Shown here piece by piece: positions 27,750 to 36,247 of a stretch of 64,000 nucleotides of DNA. The number at the start of each line of letters is the position of its first letter. The first letter of the stretch is position 1. Source of the stretch: Lachnospiraceae bacterium (GTDB lineage: Bacteria; Bacillota; Clostridia; Lachnospirales; Lachnospiraceae); the NCBI GenBank assembly GCA_024403355.1, contig JAKSRW010000003.1, positions 62,001-126,000 on the forward strand. Reading direction: 5' to 3'. The position numbers and the translations under genes were made by a program. The notes under the pieces are model-generated. The model worked only from the letters and a program-made list of their open reading frames with translations. It had not been told where the DNA came from and searched no databases.

Positions 27750-29048
27750 TTAATCGTTTGGTCCTACCCTAAGTAAATCATTTTGGGCAATATAGCCCTG
27801 CACAGTTACAAATATTCGCTGTGAAGCATGAGGACAGCTTTCCATTTCCTCTCCCGCCTCGTTTTTAATCATAAGAACTCTGCGTTCCTGTTTTTCTAAG
27901 CTTCCCGGAGCTAAACGTTCTATAAGATCACCTTTACAAAACTTATTCTTCTGGATAAGCTCACATTCACTTCTGATATCCGAATTTTTCATCATATCAT
28001 CCGAAATCGAAGCTGCCGGAATCTCATTATCCCCGATAAAATATCTGGTTTTCAGAACTGTTCCGAGATAAATATAGTCCTTGTTATAGTCATTGCTGTC
28101 ATAAATCTGAGCATCCGAAGAAGGCTTTCCGAAATAAAAACCGGTCGTAAACTGACGGTTTGTGCATTTGGTAATCTCCTCAGCAAATAATGCTGCATTT
28201 TTAGCATATTCTTCGGGTGATTCAAAATAACTGTCGATAGCATTTCTGTAGGCACGGGCAACGGTTGCAACATAAAGAGCAGTCTTCATTCGTCCCTCAA
28301 CCTTCAGTGAATTTATTCCGGCATCCACTATCTCAGGGATATGGTCTATCATACAAAGGTCACGTGAATTGAATATATATGTTCCTCTCTCATTTTCCTC
28401 CACAGGCATATATACGCCGGGTCTGGTCTCTTCCACCAGATGATAACGCCATCTGCAGGGATGAGTACATTCTCCGAGATTTGCATCACGTCCTGTAAGA
28501 TAATTGCTCAAAAGGCATCTTCCGGAATATGAAATACACATAGCGCCGTGAATAAAGCTCTCAATTTCCATATCCTCAGGTATATTTGCCCTAATTTCCT
28601 TAATTTCAGCCAATGAAAGCTCACGTGCAGATACAACTCGCGTTGCTCCTAACTTATACCAGAAATTATAGTCAAGGTAATTCACATTATTTGCCTGAGT
28701 ACTGATATGTCTCTCAACATTCGGAGCCAGCTCGGCAGCAAGCATAAATACGCCTGGGTCCGAAATAATGAATCCGTCGGGAGCTATTACCGCGAGCTCC
28801 TTAAGATATTTTTTAATACCTTCTATGTCATAATTATGTGCGGTAATATTTACCGTAATATATACTTTTTTGCCTAATTTGTGGGCAAATTCCACGCCCT
28901 CGGCTATTTCTTCATTAGAAAAATTATGAGCCTTGGCACGAAGTCCGTACATATCTCCGCCAAGGTAGACTGCATCTGCGCCAAAGTTAAATGCCGTTTT
29001 TAATATTTCAAGATTGCCGGCAGGCATTAATAATTCAGGTTTCTTCAT
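27750..29048 (-). CDS. U32-family protein, tRNA 5-hydroxyuridine synthesis (TrhP-like)
   Basis: A 432-residue member of the U32 peptidase-like family. The N-terminus (ELLMPAGNLEILKTAFNFGADAVYLGG) and the Cys-containing block ESFIHGAMCISYSGRCLLSNYLTGRDANLGEC...HPC are the family signature; those Cys probably hold an Fe-S cluster. Relatives YegQ/TrhP in E. coli and YrrN/YrrO in B. subtilis make 5-hydroxyuridine at tRNA wobble position 34 using prephenate. The overlap with the next gene upstream, a TrmR-like methyltransferase (4 bases), supports this role here. Only one U32 gene is visible, whereas B. subtilis has two. Confidence 0.88.
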   Translation of the reverse strand: MKKPELLMPAGNLEILKTAFNFGADAVYLGGDMYGLRAKAHNFSNEEIAEGVEFAHKLGKKVYITVNITAHNYDIEGIKKYLKELAVIAPDGFIISDPGVFMLAAELAPNVERHISTQANNVNYLDYNFWYKLGATRVVSARELSLAEIKEIRANIPEDMEIESFIHGAMCISYSGRCLLSNYLTGRDANLGECTHPCRWRYHLVEETRPGVYMPVEENERGTYIFNSRDLCMIDHIPEIVDAGINSLKVEGRMKTALYVATVARAYRNAIDSYFESPEEYAKNAALFAEEITKCTNRQFTTGFYFGKPSSDAQIYDSNDYNKDYIYLGTVLKTRYFIGDNEIPAASISDDMMKNSDIRSECELIQKNKFCKGDLIERLAPGSLEKQERRVLMIKNEAGEEMESCPHASQRIFVTVQGYIAQNDLLRVGPND

Positions 29049-29710
29049 TCATTTCTCTCTTTCATAAAATATGATACCGCGACCCCGTCCCCAAGAGGCA
29101 ATATCACAGTCTCAAAATCAGGAGAATGGGTTATTTCATGGAGATATTCTCTCATTCTCAGGTGAATCGTTCTGTCGCGTCTCTCAATGGAGAATTTGGA
29201 TTCGGCTATGCTTCCCTCAAGCAGAATATTGTCTGTGATAAGAAGAGCTCCGGGAGCCATAAGCTTTCTGATGCTTTTTAAAAAGTTCAAATACTGACCC
29301 TTTGCGGCATCAAGAAATACGAAATCAAATTTGGTTTCTTCACTGACTTCATTTGCCAGATTTTCAAGAACTTCAAGCGCATCGCCTTCAAGCAGAGTAA
29401 TTTTGTCATTTCCCGCCAGATTTTTACGTGCTTCTACGAGTCTCATTTCAACCTTTTCAATGGTTGTGATGTGCGAATCCTTCGGAATATTATTACTCAT
29501 AAACAATGCAGAGAAGCCGATAGCAGCTCCTACCTCCAGAATCCGCTTCGGCTTTTCCTTAATCAGTATGAAACGAAGCAGCGTCTGCATTGACTTTCTG
29601 ATAATCGGAACTCCGTTATCCAAAGCCCATGCTTCAAGCCTGTCAAGCTCGGGCGCCATATCGCTTCCCAATGAATTTATATAATCTTCAATATGTTCAT
29701 TAACTATCAT
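29045..29710 (-). CDS. trmR: O-methyltransferase, TrmR-like (tRNA 5-hydroxyuridine methylation)
   Basis: A 221-residue SAM-dependent methyltransferase. The SAM-binding motif is ILEVGAAIGFSAL, the metal-site region is FVFLDAAKGQY, and ITDNILLEG and LPLGDGVAVS follow; these mark the YrrM/TrmR branch of the family. In B. subtilis TrmR converts 5-hydroxyuridine-34 to 5-methoxyuridine in tRNA. The overlap with the U32 gene reproduces the B. subtilis yrrM-yrrN-yrrO order. The start at 29710 is chosen because GAGG lies 7 bases before it. Confidence 0.88.
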   Translation of the reverse strand: MIVNEHIEDYINSLGSDMAPELDRLEAWALDNGVPIIRKSMQTLLRFILIKEKPKRILEVGAAIGFSALFMSNNIPKDSHITTIEKVEMRLVEARKNLAGNDKITLLEGDALEVLENLANEVSEETKFDFVFLDAAKGQYLNFLKSIRKLMAPGALLITDNILLEGSIAESKFSIERRDRTIHLRMREYLHEITHSPDFETVILPLGDGVAVSYFMKERNE

Positions 29711-29748
29711 ATCCACACCTCATTCAAAAACAATAAAAACGCTTTTAA

Positions 29749-30198
29749 TTACGGCATGGCTTCTGCCTCTTCTACGGTAGTTTCCTTAGCCACCGAATTA
29801 TCATAATCCTTAATAATATTAATTATTTCATCATAATTCATTGATGTATTAAGTACAAAGGTACCCGGCATGATTTCAACCTTATTCAGCTTCATTTTGA
29901 CAAAAAATGCGTATTTGTCATCTATCAGCTTATTTGTTTCAAGCTTAGTGGCAACATTCATCGAGGTCTCACCCTTCAGAATCTGTAATTTAACATTTCG
30001 TCCGGGTGCTTCCTCCATCCTTACATCGCCCATTACCTTGTAAGCAAAATCATAGCTGTAGTTGGCAGCCTTATAGATTAAGATGATGATAACCGCGTAT
30101 ATAACAAGATTCAGGCACACCTGAAGAAAGCCTCCCGACATTCTGAGAAGCACTCTTAAACCTGTTGATCTTCCTGTACCGCTGGCCTTTGAATTCAT
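29749..30198 (-). CDS. MltG-like protein fragment without catalytic domain
   Basis: A 149-residue membrane protein with one helix (about 28-48) and then an extracytoplasmic part resembling the LysM-like subdomain at the start of MltG/YceG: LQILKGETSMNVATKLETNKLIDD, FFVKMK, and PGTFVLNTSMNYDEIINII. The endolytic transglycosylase catalytic domain (with its conserved Glu) is missing entirely. Its position between DUF1292/rnj and trmR is where B. subtilis has yrrL (mltG). It is intact (GGAGG, ATG, stop), so it is a shortened family member rather than an obvious pseudogene. Function unknown. Confidence 0.7.
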   Translation of the reverse strand: MNSKASGTGRSTGLRVLLRMSGGFLQVCLNLVIYAVIIILIYKAANYSYDFAYKVMGDVRMEEAPGRNVKLQILKGETSMNVATKLETNKLIDDKYAFFVKMKLNKVEIMPGTFVLNTSMNYDEIINIIKDYDNSVAKETTVEEAEAMP

Positions 30199-31917
30199 TT
30201 AAACCTCCATAAATACCGGCATAATAACCGGACGTCTCTTCATTCTCTTCCACAGATAATCCGCAAGAGAATCTCTGATAAGTGACTTCATTTTGTTCCA
30301 GTCACAAATCTGACGTTCTATAATTATTTCAAGTGTTGCATTTACCTGCTCCTCTAGCTCCTCAAGAAGCTCCTCAGCCTCTTTTACGTATACAAAGCCC
30401 TTTGAGATAATCTCAGGTCCGGAGAGAATCTCTCCCGAAGCACCGTCAATTGATAAAGCAACAATAATAAGTCCGCTCTCTGATAACTGCTGTCTGTCGC
30501 GAAGAACGATATTTCCTACATCTCCGACTCCCAGACCGTCCACCATAACGGCACCGTACTTAACCTTATCCACAAGCTTCGCACTATCAGCAGTAAGCTC
30601 AAGTACATCACCTGAAGAAAGAATAAATACATTATCCTTTTCAAGTCCCATCTTTACAGCAAGCTCCTTATGTGCCACAAGGAATCTGTACTCACCGTGG
30701 ATAGGAACTGAATATTTAGGCTTAACAAGCGAATAAATCAGCTTAATTTCCTCCTGACACGCATGTCCCGAAACATGGGCATCCTGGAAAATAACCTTTG
30801 CACCGATCATCTCAAGCTCGTTTATTACCTTAAAGATATTCTTCTCATTTCCGGGAATGGCCGAAGAACTGAAAATAACCACATCACCCGGCTTAATTGT
30901 AATCCTCTTGTGAAGATTTGCAGCCATTCTTGAAAGCGCAGCCATCGCCTCACCCTGACTTCCCGTAGTAATAAGCACTATCTGCTCATCAGGGTAGCTC
31001 TTCATCATATCTACCGGTATGAAGGTTTCTTCCTTAACCTTTATATAGCCGAGTTCACATGCGGTAGTAATCACATTTACCATGCTGCGGCCCTCGATTA
31101 CCACCTTACGGCCGTATTTTTCGGCAGAATTTATAATCTGCTGAACTCTGTCAACATTAGTCGAGAAGGTAGCGACAATAATCCTCTTCTTACTGTTTTC
31201 CATAAAAATAGTATCAAAGGTTTTGCCTACCGTTCTCTCTGACATAGTATAACCCGGACGCATAACGTTCGTACTGTCACACATAAGTGCAAGTACTCCC
31301 TTTTTGCCCAGCTCCGCCAGACGGCAAAGGTCAATGGTTTCACCGTAAACCGGTGTATAATCAATCTTAAAATCACCTGTATGAAGAATAATTCCGGCAG
31401 GTGTATGAATCGCAAGAGCGGCCGCATCAGCTATACTGTGATTAGTTCTGATAAATTCTACCCTGAAATCACCTACATTGACACTCTGACCGTATTTTAC
31501 GATTTTTGTTCTTACCTTTTTAGGCATTTCATGCTCTTTAAGCTTATTCTCAATAAGTGCAATAGTAAGACATGTACCGTAAACAGGCACACATACATCC
31601 TTCAAAACATAGGGTAAAGCACCGATATGGTCCTCATGACCGTGGGTTATAAAAAATCCCTTTACCCTGTCAATATTATCCTTCAAATATGTTACGTCAG
31701 GAATAACCAGGTCTACACCCAGCATTTCTTCCTCGGGAAAAGCAATACCACAGTCAACAACAATAATTGACTCGCCAAACTCAAAGGCAGTGATATTCAT
31801 TCCAATCTGTTCAAGTCCGCCAAGCGGAATTATTTTTACTCCTGATGACATTTCTTCGGCATCATCTGCCAGATAGAATTCATCATCTCCAATTTCTATA
31901 CTCTTCTTCTTACTCAT
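30199..31917 (-). CDS. rnj: Ribonuclease J
   Basis: A 572-residue metallo-beta-lactamase/beta-CASP ribonuclease with 5'-exonuclease and endonuclease activity in mRNA decay. The zinc motif HGHEDHIGALPY (near residue 80), a TNHSIADA segment, HTGDFKID and VHGEYRF are visible. The C-terminal dimer region ends with RRPVIMPVFMEV. The start at 31917 (MSKKKS) has AGGGGA upstream. It sits between the DUF1292 gene and the MltG-like gene, directly abutting the latter; in B. subtilis these neighbours have no RNase J between them. Confidence 0.94.
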   Translation of the reverse strand: MSKKKSIEIGDDEFYLADDAEEMSSGVKIIPLGGLEQIGMNITAFEFGESIIVVDCGIAFPEEEMLGVDLVIPDVTYLKDNIDRVKGFFITHGHEDHIGALPYVLKDVCVPVYGTCLTIALIENKLKEHEMPKKVRTKIVKYGQSVNVGDFRVEFIRTNHSIADAAALAIHTPAGIILHTGDFKIDYTPVYGETIDLCRLAELGKKGVLALMCDSTNVMRPGYTMSERTVGKTFDTIFMENSKKRIIVATFSTNVDRVQQIINSAEKYGRKVVIEGRSMVNVITTACELGYIKVKEETFIPVDMMKSYPDEQIVLITTGSQGEAMAALSRMAANLHKRITIKPGDVVIFSSSAIPGNEKNIFKVINELEMIGAKVIFQDAHVSGHACQEEIKLIYSLVKPKYSVPIHGEYRFLVAHKELAVKMGLEKDNVFILSSGDVLELTADSAKLVDKVKYGAVMVDGLGVGDVGNIVLRDRQQLSESGLIIVALSIDGASGEILSGPEIISKGFVYVKEAEELLEELEEQVNATLEIIIERQICDWNKMKSLIRDSLADYLWKRMKRRPVIMPVFMEV

Positions 31918-31968
31918 TATCCCCTGCAAATATATTAACTGCCCTTATAACTAAATAGTTACCTGCAA

Positions 31969-32244
31969 TTAATCCTCTTCAACTATATCTACGTCATCAA
32001 GCAGCTCATTAAAAATATCACCGATTGCATTAAGCTCTGTTTCTTCATCTACAAGCTCATAGGCAATATCGTTATCGACGGTTTCAACCTCTTTAAGAAT
32101 GAATGCATTACCGTCATCAGCCTCACTGTCTGCAACGAGAACATAGTTTACCCCATTAAGCTTAGTCTCTGCAACCGGATACAAATCAATGGTAACACCA
32201 TCATCCGTAGTAATCTGTATTTTCTTTACATCATCTTTATCCAT
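31969..32244 (-). CDS. DUF1292 protein (YrzB-like)
   Basis: A 91-residue acidic protein of the DUF1292 family, unknown function. The conserved core is ITTDDGVTIDLYPVAETKLNGVNYVLVAD, followed by AFILKEVE. It lies directly downstream of ruvX, as yrzB follows yrrK in B. subtilis. The C-terminal 20 residues are almost all acidic. GGAAGG with an ATGGT stretch lies 14 bases before the ATG, a recurrent pattern here. Confidence 0.88.
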   Translation of the reverse strand: MDKDDVKKIQITTDDGVTIDLYPVAETKLNGVNYVLVADSEADDGNAFILKEVETVDNDIAYELVDEETELNAIGDIFNELLDDVDIVEED

Positions 32245-32271
32245 AATATAATACCATACCTTCCCGGATAT

Positions 32272-32709
32272 TTATTTACTCTGCATAGAAAGATAATCAA
32301 GATAGCTTCTTAAAATGATAACCGCAGCAATCTTATCTACTATCTCATTTTTCTTTTCAAGACTCATTCCGGCCTCGTCAAGTGCTCTGTGTGCTTCAAC
32401 CGTAGTAAGCCTCTCATCCCATAACACTACCTCAAGACCTGTACGTCTTTCTAAATCTTCCTTAAATGCTCTGGACTTTTCTGCACGCTCGCCTTCTGAA
32501 CCATCAAGCTTTTTCGGCAGTCCGAGCACAATTTTATCGACATCATACTGCATAATAAGCTCTTCGATGCGTGCTAAGGTTTTACGAAGCTTATTCTCAT
32601 GCGTACGTCTGATTGTTTCTATGCCCTGTGCTGTAATTTGCAGCTCATCACTGATAGCAACACCGCATGTCATTGCCCCGAAATCGAGGCCCATAATTCT
32701 TTTACCCAT
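32272..32709 (-). CDS. ruvX: Holliday junction resolvase-like pre-16S rRNA nuclease RuvX/YqgF
   Basis: A 145-residue RNase H-fold nuclease implicated in 16S rRNA 5'-end maturation. The catalytic acidic residues are in [16 protein letters not shown] (Asp9) and [19 protein letters not shown] is the family loop. It overlaps the ireB stop by one base (TAATG-type coupling), keeping the Firmicutes order ireB-ruvX-DUF1292. Confidence 0.95.
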   Translation of the reverse strand: MGKRIMGLDFGAMTCGVAISDELQITAQGIETIRRTHENKLRKTLARIEELIMQYDVDKIVLGLPKKLDGSEGERAEKSRAFKEDLERRTGLEVVLWDERLTTVEAHRALDEAGMSLEKKNEIVDKIAAVIILRSYLDYLSMQSK

Positions 32710-32969
32710 TATCTAAAATTCTGCTGAATGTAATCCTTAAGCAGCTCCTCAATAATCTCATCACGCTCAACGCGCATAATCTGACTTCTGGCTCCGTTAT
32801 GGCTGGTGATATATGTGGGATCACCCGACATAATATATCCGACAATCTGGCTTACCGGATTATAGCCCTTCTCAGTAAGTGCCTCATATACATCCTCAAT
32901 TGTGTCTCTTACAACATTTTCCTGCTCCTTCGCAGGTCTGAAATATTGTGTATCGCCTCTGTTTTCCAT
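32709..32969 (-). CDS. ireB: IreB family regulatory phosphoprotein
   Basis: An 86-residue protein of the IreB (YrzL, DUF965) family. In Enterococcus IreB is phosphorylated by the PASTA kinase IreK and controls cephalosporin resistance; here the role is inferred. The conserved core [34 protein letters not shown] is complete, including the Thr-rich loop. The start at 32969 (MENRGD) is chosen because an earlier ATG sits one base after the GAAAGG site. It is the first gene of the ireB-ruvX-DUF1292-rnj unit. Confidence 0.92.
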   Translation of the reverse strand: MENRGDTQYFRPAKEQENVVRDTIEDVYEALTEKGYNPVSQIVGYIMSGDPTYITSHNGARSQIMRVERDEIIEELLKDYIQQNFR

Positions 32970-33061
32970 ATTTTTAACCATACCTTTCTCTCGATATAAT
33001 TATTTCAAACTAATAATGCCCCTGTTTAATTTCAAAATCTATTACAGTTTTGCATCATATA

Positions 33062-33090
33062 ATTATACTTGATAAAAATAGCTTTTTCAA
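33062..33090 (-). promoter_or_regulatory. Promoter of the ireB-ruvX operon
   Basis: Minus-strand TTGAAA, 17 bases, TATAAT. The -35 overlaps the mtaB stop codon, so the operon is transcribed separately from mtaB. The leader to ireB is about 85 bases with no obvious terminator. Confidence 0.7.
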
Positions 33091-34421
33091 CAAAAATCTG
33101 CAAGCAGCTCATTATTTTCCGAAATTCCCGTAATTTTAACATTTCTGATAGTATTTATCTCTGCTTTAGAATCAGATTTTTTATTAATTTTTACATTAAT
33201 ATACCTTCCGGTAAGTCCTGAAAAGAATTCATCCGTGTCTTCCTCGATAAGAACGTTTTCCGTCTCACCCACAAAGCTTTTAATATATTCGTAATGCATT
33301 TTATCATCAAGCTCCTGAAGAATAACGCTTCGTTCATGCTTAACCTTCTCGATAATCTGGTTCGGCATTCTGTCAGCGACAGTACCCGCTCTTCTGGAAT
33401 ATTTAAAAATATGCATTTTACTGAAGGACGCCTTTTCAAGCATCTCCTTTGAAGCAATAAATTCTTCTTCACTTTCACCCGGGAAGCCTACTATAACATC
33501 CGTAGTAATGGCCGGTCTGTCGAAGGCGGCTCTTAAAATCTGACATTTATCAAGGAATTCCTCTGCCGTATAATGACGGTTCATTCTCTTTAAAACACTG
33601 TCACAGCCGCTCTGAAGCGATAAATGAAAGTGAGGACAAACCTTACTGTTTGCCGCAAGAGCCTTTGCAAATTCCTCTGTTATAATTCGCGGCTCCAAAG
33701 AACCAAGCCTGATTCTTTCTATTCCGTCAATTTCCGAAAGAATATTTATCAGCTTTAACAGGGGATTATCCTTATTCAGGGCTTTTTCATAATTCATATT
33801 GCCGTAGGAGGACAAATGAATTCCGGTAAGTACTATTTCCTTAAATCCGTTTTCCGAAAGCTTTTTAACCTCACTTATAATGCTTTCCTCGTCACGTGAG
33901 CGGACACGGCCTCTTGCATAAGGAATAATACAGTATGAACAGAACTGATTGCAGCCATCCTCGATTTTAACAAAAGCACGTGATTTTTCCGGATATGTAG
34001 AAAGATTAATCTCCTCAAAGCATTTCTCGTCGGCAATCTTGTCAACATATACATCCGGTATATCCGATGACTCTATAATCTTAAAATAATTTGCTATATA
34101 TTCGGCTACATTTCCCTTATGATTGTTACCGATGACTATATCCGCATCTCCTGTATCGGCCAGCTTTTCTCCGGCTATCTGCGCATAACAGCCTGTAGCC
34201 ACCACAAGAGCTTCAGGATTCATTTTCTTTGCTTTATGCAGCATCTGTCTTGATTTTCTGTCTGCAATATTAGTTACGGAACATGTATTAATCACATAGA
34301 CATCGGCATATTCTTCAAAATCAACTATCTCAATTCCGTAGCTGACAAGTTCCTCTCTTATCTGTTCCGTTTCACAGCTGTTTACCTTACAGCCCAGAGA
34401 CAGAAGTCCCGCTTTAATCAT
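33087..34421 (-). CDS. mtaB: tRNA t6A37 methylthiotransferase MtaB
   Basis: A 444-residue radical SAM methylthiotransferase that converts t6A37 to ms2t6A37 in ANN-decoding tRNAs. An N-terminal UPF0004 domain holds three cluster Cys: Cys11 in LGCKVNSC, Cys47 in NTCSV and one in VATGCYAQI. The radical SAM motif is CNQFCSYC, followed by IPYARGRVRSR. The TRAM domain follows at the C-terminus (about 370-440). Monocistronic, divergent from the HPr-like gene. Confidence 0.93.
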   Translation of the reverse strand: MIKAGLLSLGCKVNSCETEQIREELVSYGIEIVDFEEYADVYVINTCSVTNIADRKSRQMLHKAKKMNPEALVVATGCYAQIAGEKLADTGDADIVIGNNHKGNVAEYIANYFKIIESSDIPDVYVDKIADEKCFEEINLSTYPEKSRAFVKIEDGCNQFCSYCIIPYARGRVRSRDEESIISEVKKLSENGFKEIVLTGIHLSSYGNMNYEKALNKDNPLLKLINILSEIDGIERIRLGSLEPRIITEEFAKALAANSKVCPHFHLSLQSGCDSVLKRMNRHYTAEEFLDKCQILRAAFDRPAITTDVIVGFPGESEEEFIASKEMLEKASFSKMHIFKYSRRAGTVADRMPNQIIEKVKHERSVILQELDDKMHYEYIKSFVGETENVLIEEDTDEFFSGLTGRYINVKINKKSDSKAEINTIRNVKITGISENNELLADFC

Positions 34422-34470
34422 AATTCCAAATACCTCAAAATAAAGTATATTTATAGCTGTCTTTTATCTC

Positions 34471-34489
34471 ATTGTGCGAATTGCACAAT
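34471..34489. promoter_or_regulatory. Inverted repeat ATTGTGC-N5-GCACAAT upstream of mtaB
   Basis: Perfect 7-base arms with a 5-base spacer, 50 bases upstream of mtaB and about 100 upstream of the HPr-like promoter. No T run follows on either strand. It looks like a dimeric regulator site; the regulator is not known. Confidence 0.35.
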
Positions 34490-34573
34490 AATTTGCCTTT
34501 GCAGAATATTAAATGATAAAAATTTTAATCAAATGTAAAATCTGTATAAATAAAAGATTGGATACTCTGTATA

Positions 34574-34602
34574 TTGACATTTTTAATTTTCACCTATATA
34601 CT
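34574..34602 (+). promoter_or_regulatory. Strong promoter of the HPr-like gene
   Basis: Perfect -35 TTGACA, 17 bases, -10 TATACT. The leader of about 75 bases holds two small hairpins, TGTCA/TGACA and CATTAAG/CTTAATG, ahead of an AAGGAG ribosome site. This is the best promoter match in the window and suggests high expression. Confidence 0.8.
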
Positions 34603-34682
34603 AAAGATGTCAATTAAAGATGACACGCATTAAGTAAAAGCTTAATGTTGTACATACATTTATAATGCAAAGGAGAATAATT

Positions 34683-34913
34683 ATGAAGACAGTAAAAATT
34701 AGTTTAAATTCAATCGACGCAGTTAAGTCATTTGTAAACACAGTTACAAAGTATGATTCAGACTTTGATCTTGTATCAGGAAGATATGTTATCGACGCTA
34801 AGTCAATCATGGGTATCTTCTCACTTGATCTTTCAAAGCCCATCGAGCTTAATATTCACTCAGAGGATGATGTAGATGCTATCCTTGAGAGCCTTAAGCC
34901 CTACTTAATCTAA
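34683..34913 (+). CDS. HPr-like protein lacking the phosphorylated His
   Basis: A 76-residue HPr-fold protein. The regulatory serine region AKSIMGIFSLDL, equivalent to Ser46 (here Ser41), is well conserved. The N-terminal loop that should carry the His15 motif (GLHARPA in HPr) reads NSIDAVKS, so it cannot be a PTS phosphocarrier. This resembles Crh, the His-less HPr that serves carbon catabolite repression in Bacillus. The start at 34683 is chosen for AAGGAG. Strong promoter, structured leader and strong terminator point to an abundant, separately controlled protein. Role inferred. Confidence 0.85.
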   Translation: MKTVKISLNSIDAVKSFVNTVTKYDSDFDLVSGRYVIDAKSIMGIFSLDLSKPIELNIHSEDDVDAILESLKPYLI

Positions 34914-34932
34914 TCATTGAATCAAAATTTTG

Positions 34933-34958
34933 AACCGGTTCGCTGAACCGGTTTTTTT
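34933..34958 (+). terminator. Terminator of the HPr-like gene
   Basis: AACCGGTTC and GAACCGGTT, nine pairs with a 3-base loop, then seven T. Twenty bases after the stop codon. Confidence 0.9.
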
Positions 34959-34970
34959 ATTTCAAATATT

Positions 34971-34996
34971 ACCGGATACAGTCAAATGTATCCGGT
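34971..34996 (-). terminator. Hairpin after thiI (possible bidirectional terminator)
   Basis: ACCGGATACA and TGTATCCGGT, ten perfect base pairs, 11 bases beyond the thiI stop. The minus-side T tract is weak; the plus side has TTCTTTT. Confidence 0.55.
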
Positions 34997-35007
34997 AATT
35001 CTTTTCA

Positions 35008-36189
35008 TCAGTTTACTTCAATAATTTCAACCGTATCGATTGCCTTCTGCATCAGTTCATCGATTACATCATTAAGCTTCTTCTCCGAATGCTCAATGAT
35101 ATTAAGATAAGGCTTTGTTACGGGATGCTTTGCAACAAATATCGTGCAGCAGTCCTCATAAGGCTCAATCGAAGTCTCATAGGTATTGATCTTTTCAGCA
35201 ATATCTACGATATCCTGCTTGTCAAAAGCAATTACGGGTCTGTATACGGGAAGCTTGCAGACTGCATTCGTACAGAGCAGACTCTGAGGTGTCTGGCTTG
35301 CCACCTGACCGATGGATTCACCTGTAATAAGTGCCTGACACTTGCATTTTTCAGCAAAAATTTCAGCAATACGCATCATATAACGACGCATAATGATTGT
35401 AAGCTCCTCACGCGGACACTTATCAATAATTGCAAGCTGAATATCGGTAAAGTTTACTACATGAAGTCTGATGGGACCTGTATAGACACTTATGAGCTTT
35501 GCAAGGTCTACAACCTTCTGCTTTGCTCTTTCACTGGTATAAGGCGGTGCATGGAAATATACCGCATCAATTACGATACCGCGCTTTGCAACCATATATC
35601 CCGCAACAGGACTGTCTATACCGCCCGAAAGTAAAAGCATTGCTCTTCCGTTAGCACCGAGAGGCATTCCGCCGAGACCCTTGATTGACTCTGAATATGC
35701 ATAAGCCATATTTCTGATTTCCACATAAAGAAGCATTTCAGGCTTATGTACATCTACAGACAGATTAGGGAATCTGTCGAGCATACAGCCACCCATTTCG
35801 CTGGCAATCACAGGTGAAGTCATAGGATATGATTTATCGGAACGTCTGGCCTCTACCTTAAAGGTCATTTTTCGGTCACCGTATCGTTCCTCAACATAAT
35901 CACCGACACCCTTAACCAGGCTGTCCCATGAAGCATCCTCTATAACTACCGCAGGACAAATCTCCCAGATACCGAAAACTGTCTTAAGCTGGGCAATTGT
36001 CTCGTCAAAATCATATACATCGGGACAGGAAATCTTGATTCTTCCCTGTTCTCTGACAACCTCGAAGCCCTCCGCTACCTTCTCAAGCTTTTCAGCTATT
36101 CTGTCGCAGAGCGCATCCTCAAAAACGTATCGGTTTTTTCCTTTAATACCTATTTCAGCATATTTTACAAGTAAAACCTTGTAAACCAT
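35008..36189 (-). CDS. thiI: tRNA 4-thiouridine synthetase ThiI
   Basis: A 393-residue enzyme that adenylates U8 of tRNA for 4-thiouridine formation; it can also feed thiazole synthesis. It has an N-terminal ferredoxin-like/THUMP region (1-165) and the PP-loop LLLSGGIDSPVAGY (185-198). It ends without the C-terminal rhodanese domain seen in E. coli, the usual short Firmicutes form that takes sulfur from a dedicated cysteine desulfurase, encoded just upstream. GAAAGG lies 12 bases before the ATG. Confidence 0.95.
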   Translation of the reverse strand: MVYKVLLVKYAEIGIKGKNRYVFEDALCDRIAEKLEKVAEGFEVVREQGRIKISCPDVYDFDETIAQLKTVFGIWEICPAVVIEDASWDSLVKGVGDYVEERYGDRKMTFKVEARRSDKSYPMTSPVIASEMGGCMLDRFPNLSVDVHKPEMLLYVEIRNMAYAYSESIKGLGGMPLGANGRAMLLLSGGIDSPVAGYMVAKRGIVIDAVYFHAPPYTSERAKQKVVDLAKLISVYTGPIRLHVVNFTDIQLAIIDKCPREELTIIMRRYMMRIAEIFAEKCKCQALITGESIGQVASQTPQSLLCTNAVCKLPVYRPVIAFDKQDIVDIAEKINTYETSIEPYEDCCTIFVAKHPVTKPYLNIIEHSEKKLNDVIDELMQKAIDTVEIIEVN

Positions 36190-36247
36190 TCTATCACCAT
36201 ACCTTTCCGGCTATATCTTATAATTGTTTTATTTTAACTGTACCGCA

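Noticed and set aside
29079..29095. A 16-base match (CTCTTGGGGACGGGGT) to the REP-like sequence at 22556-22571
   Set aside because: Here it encodes the conserved PLGDGV segment of the O-methyltransferase, so the match is probably chance.
31381..31617. Plus-strand frame inside rnj
   Set aside because: Antisense to a conserved gene, with no supporting signals.
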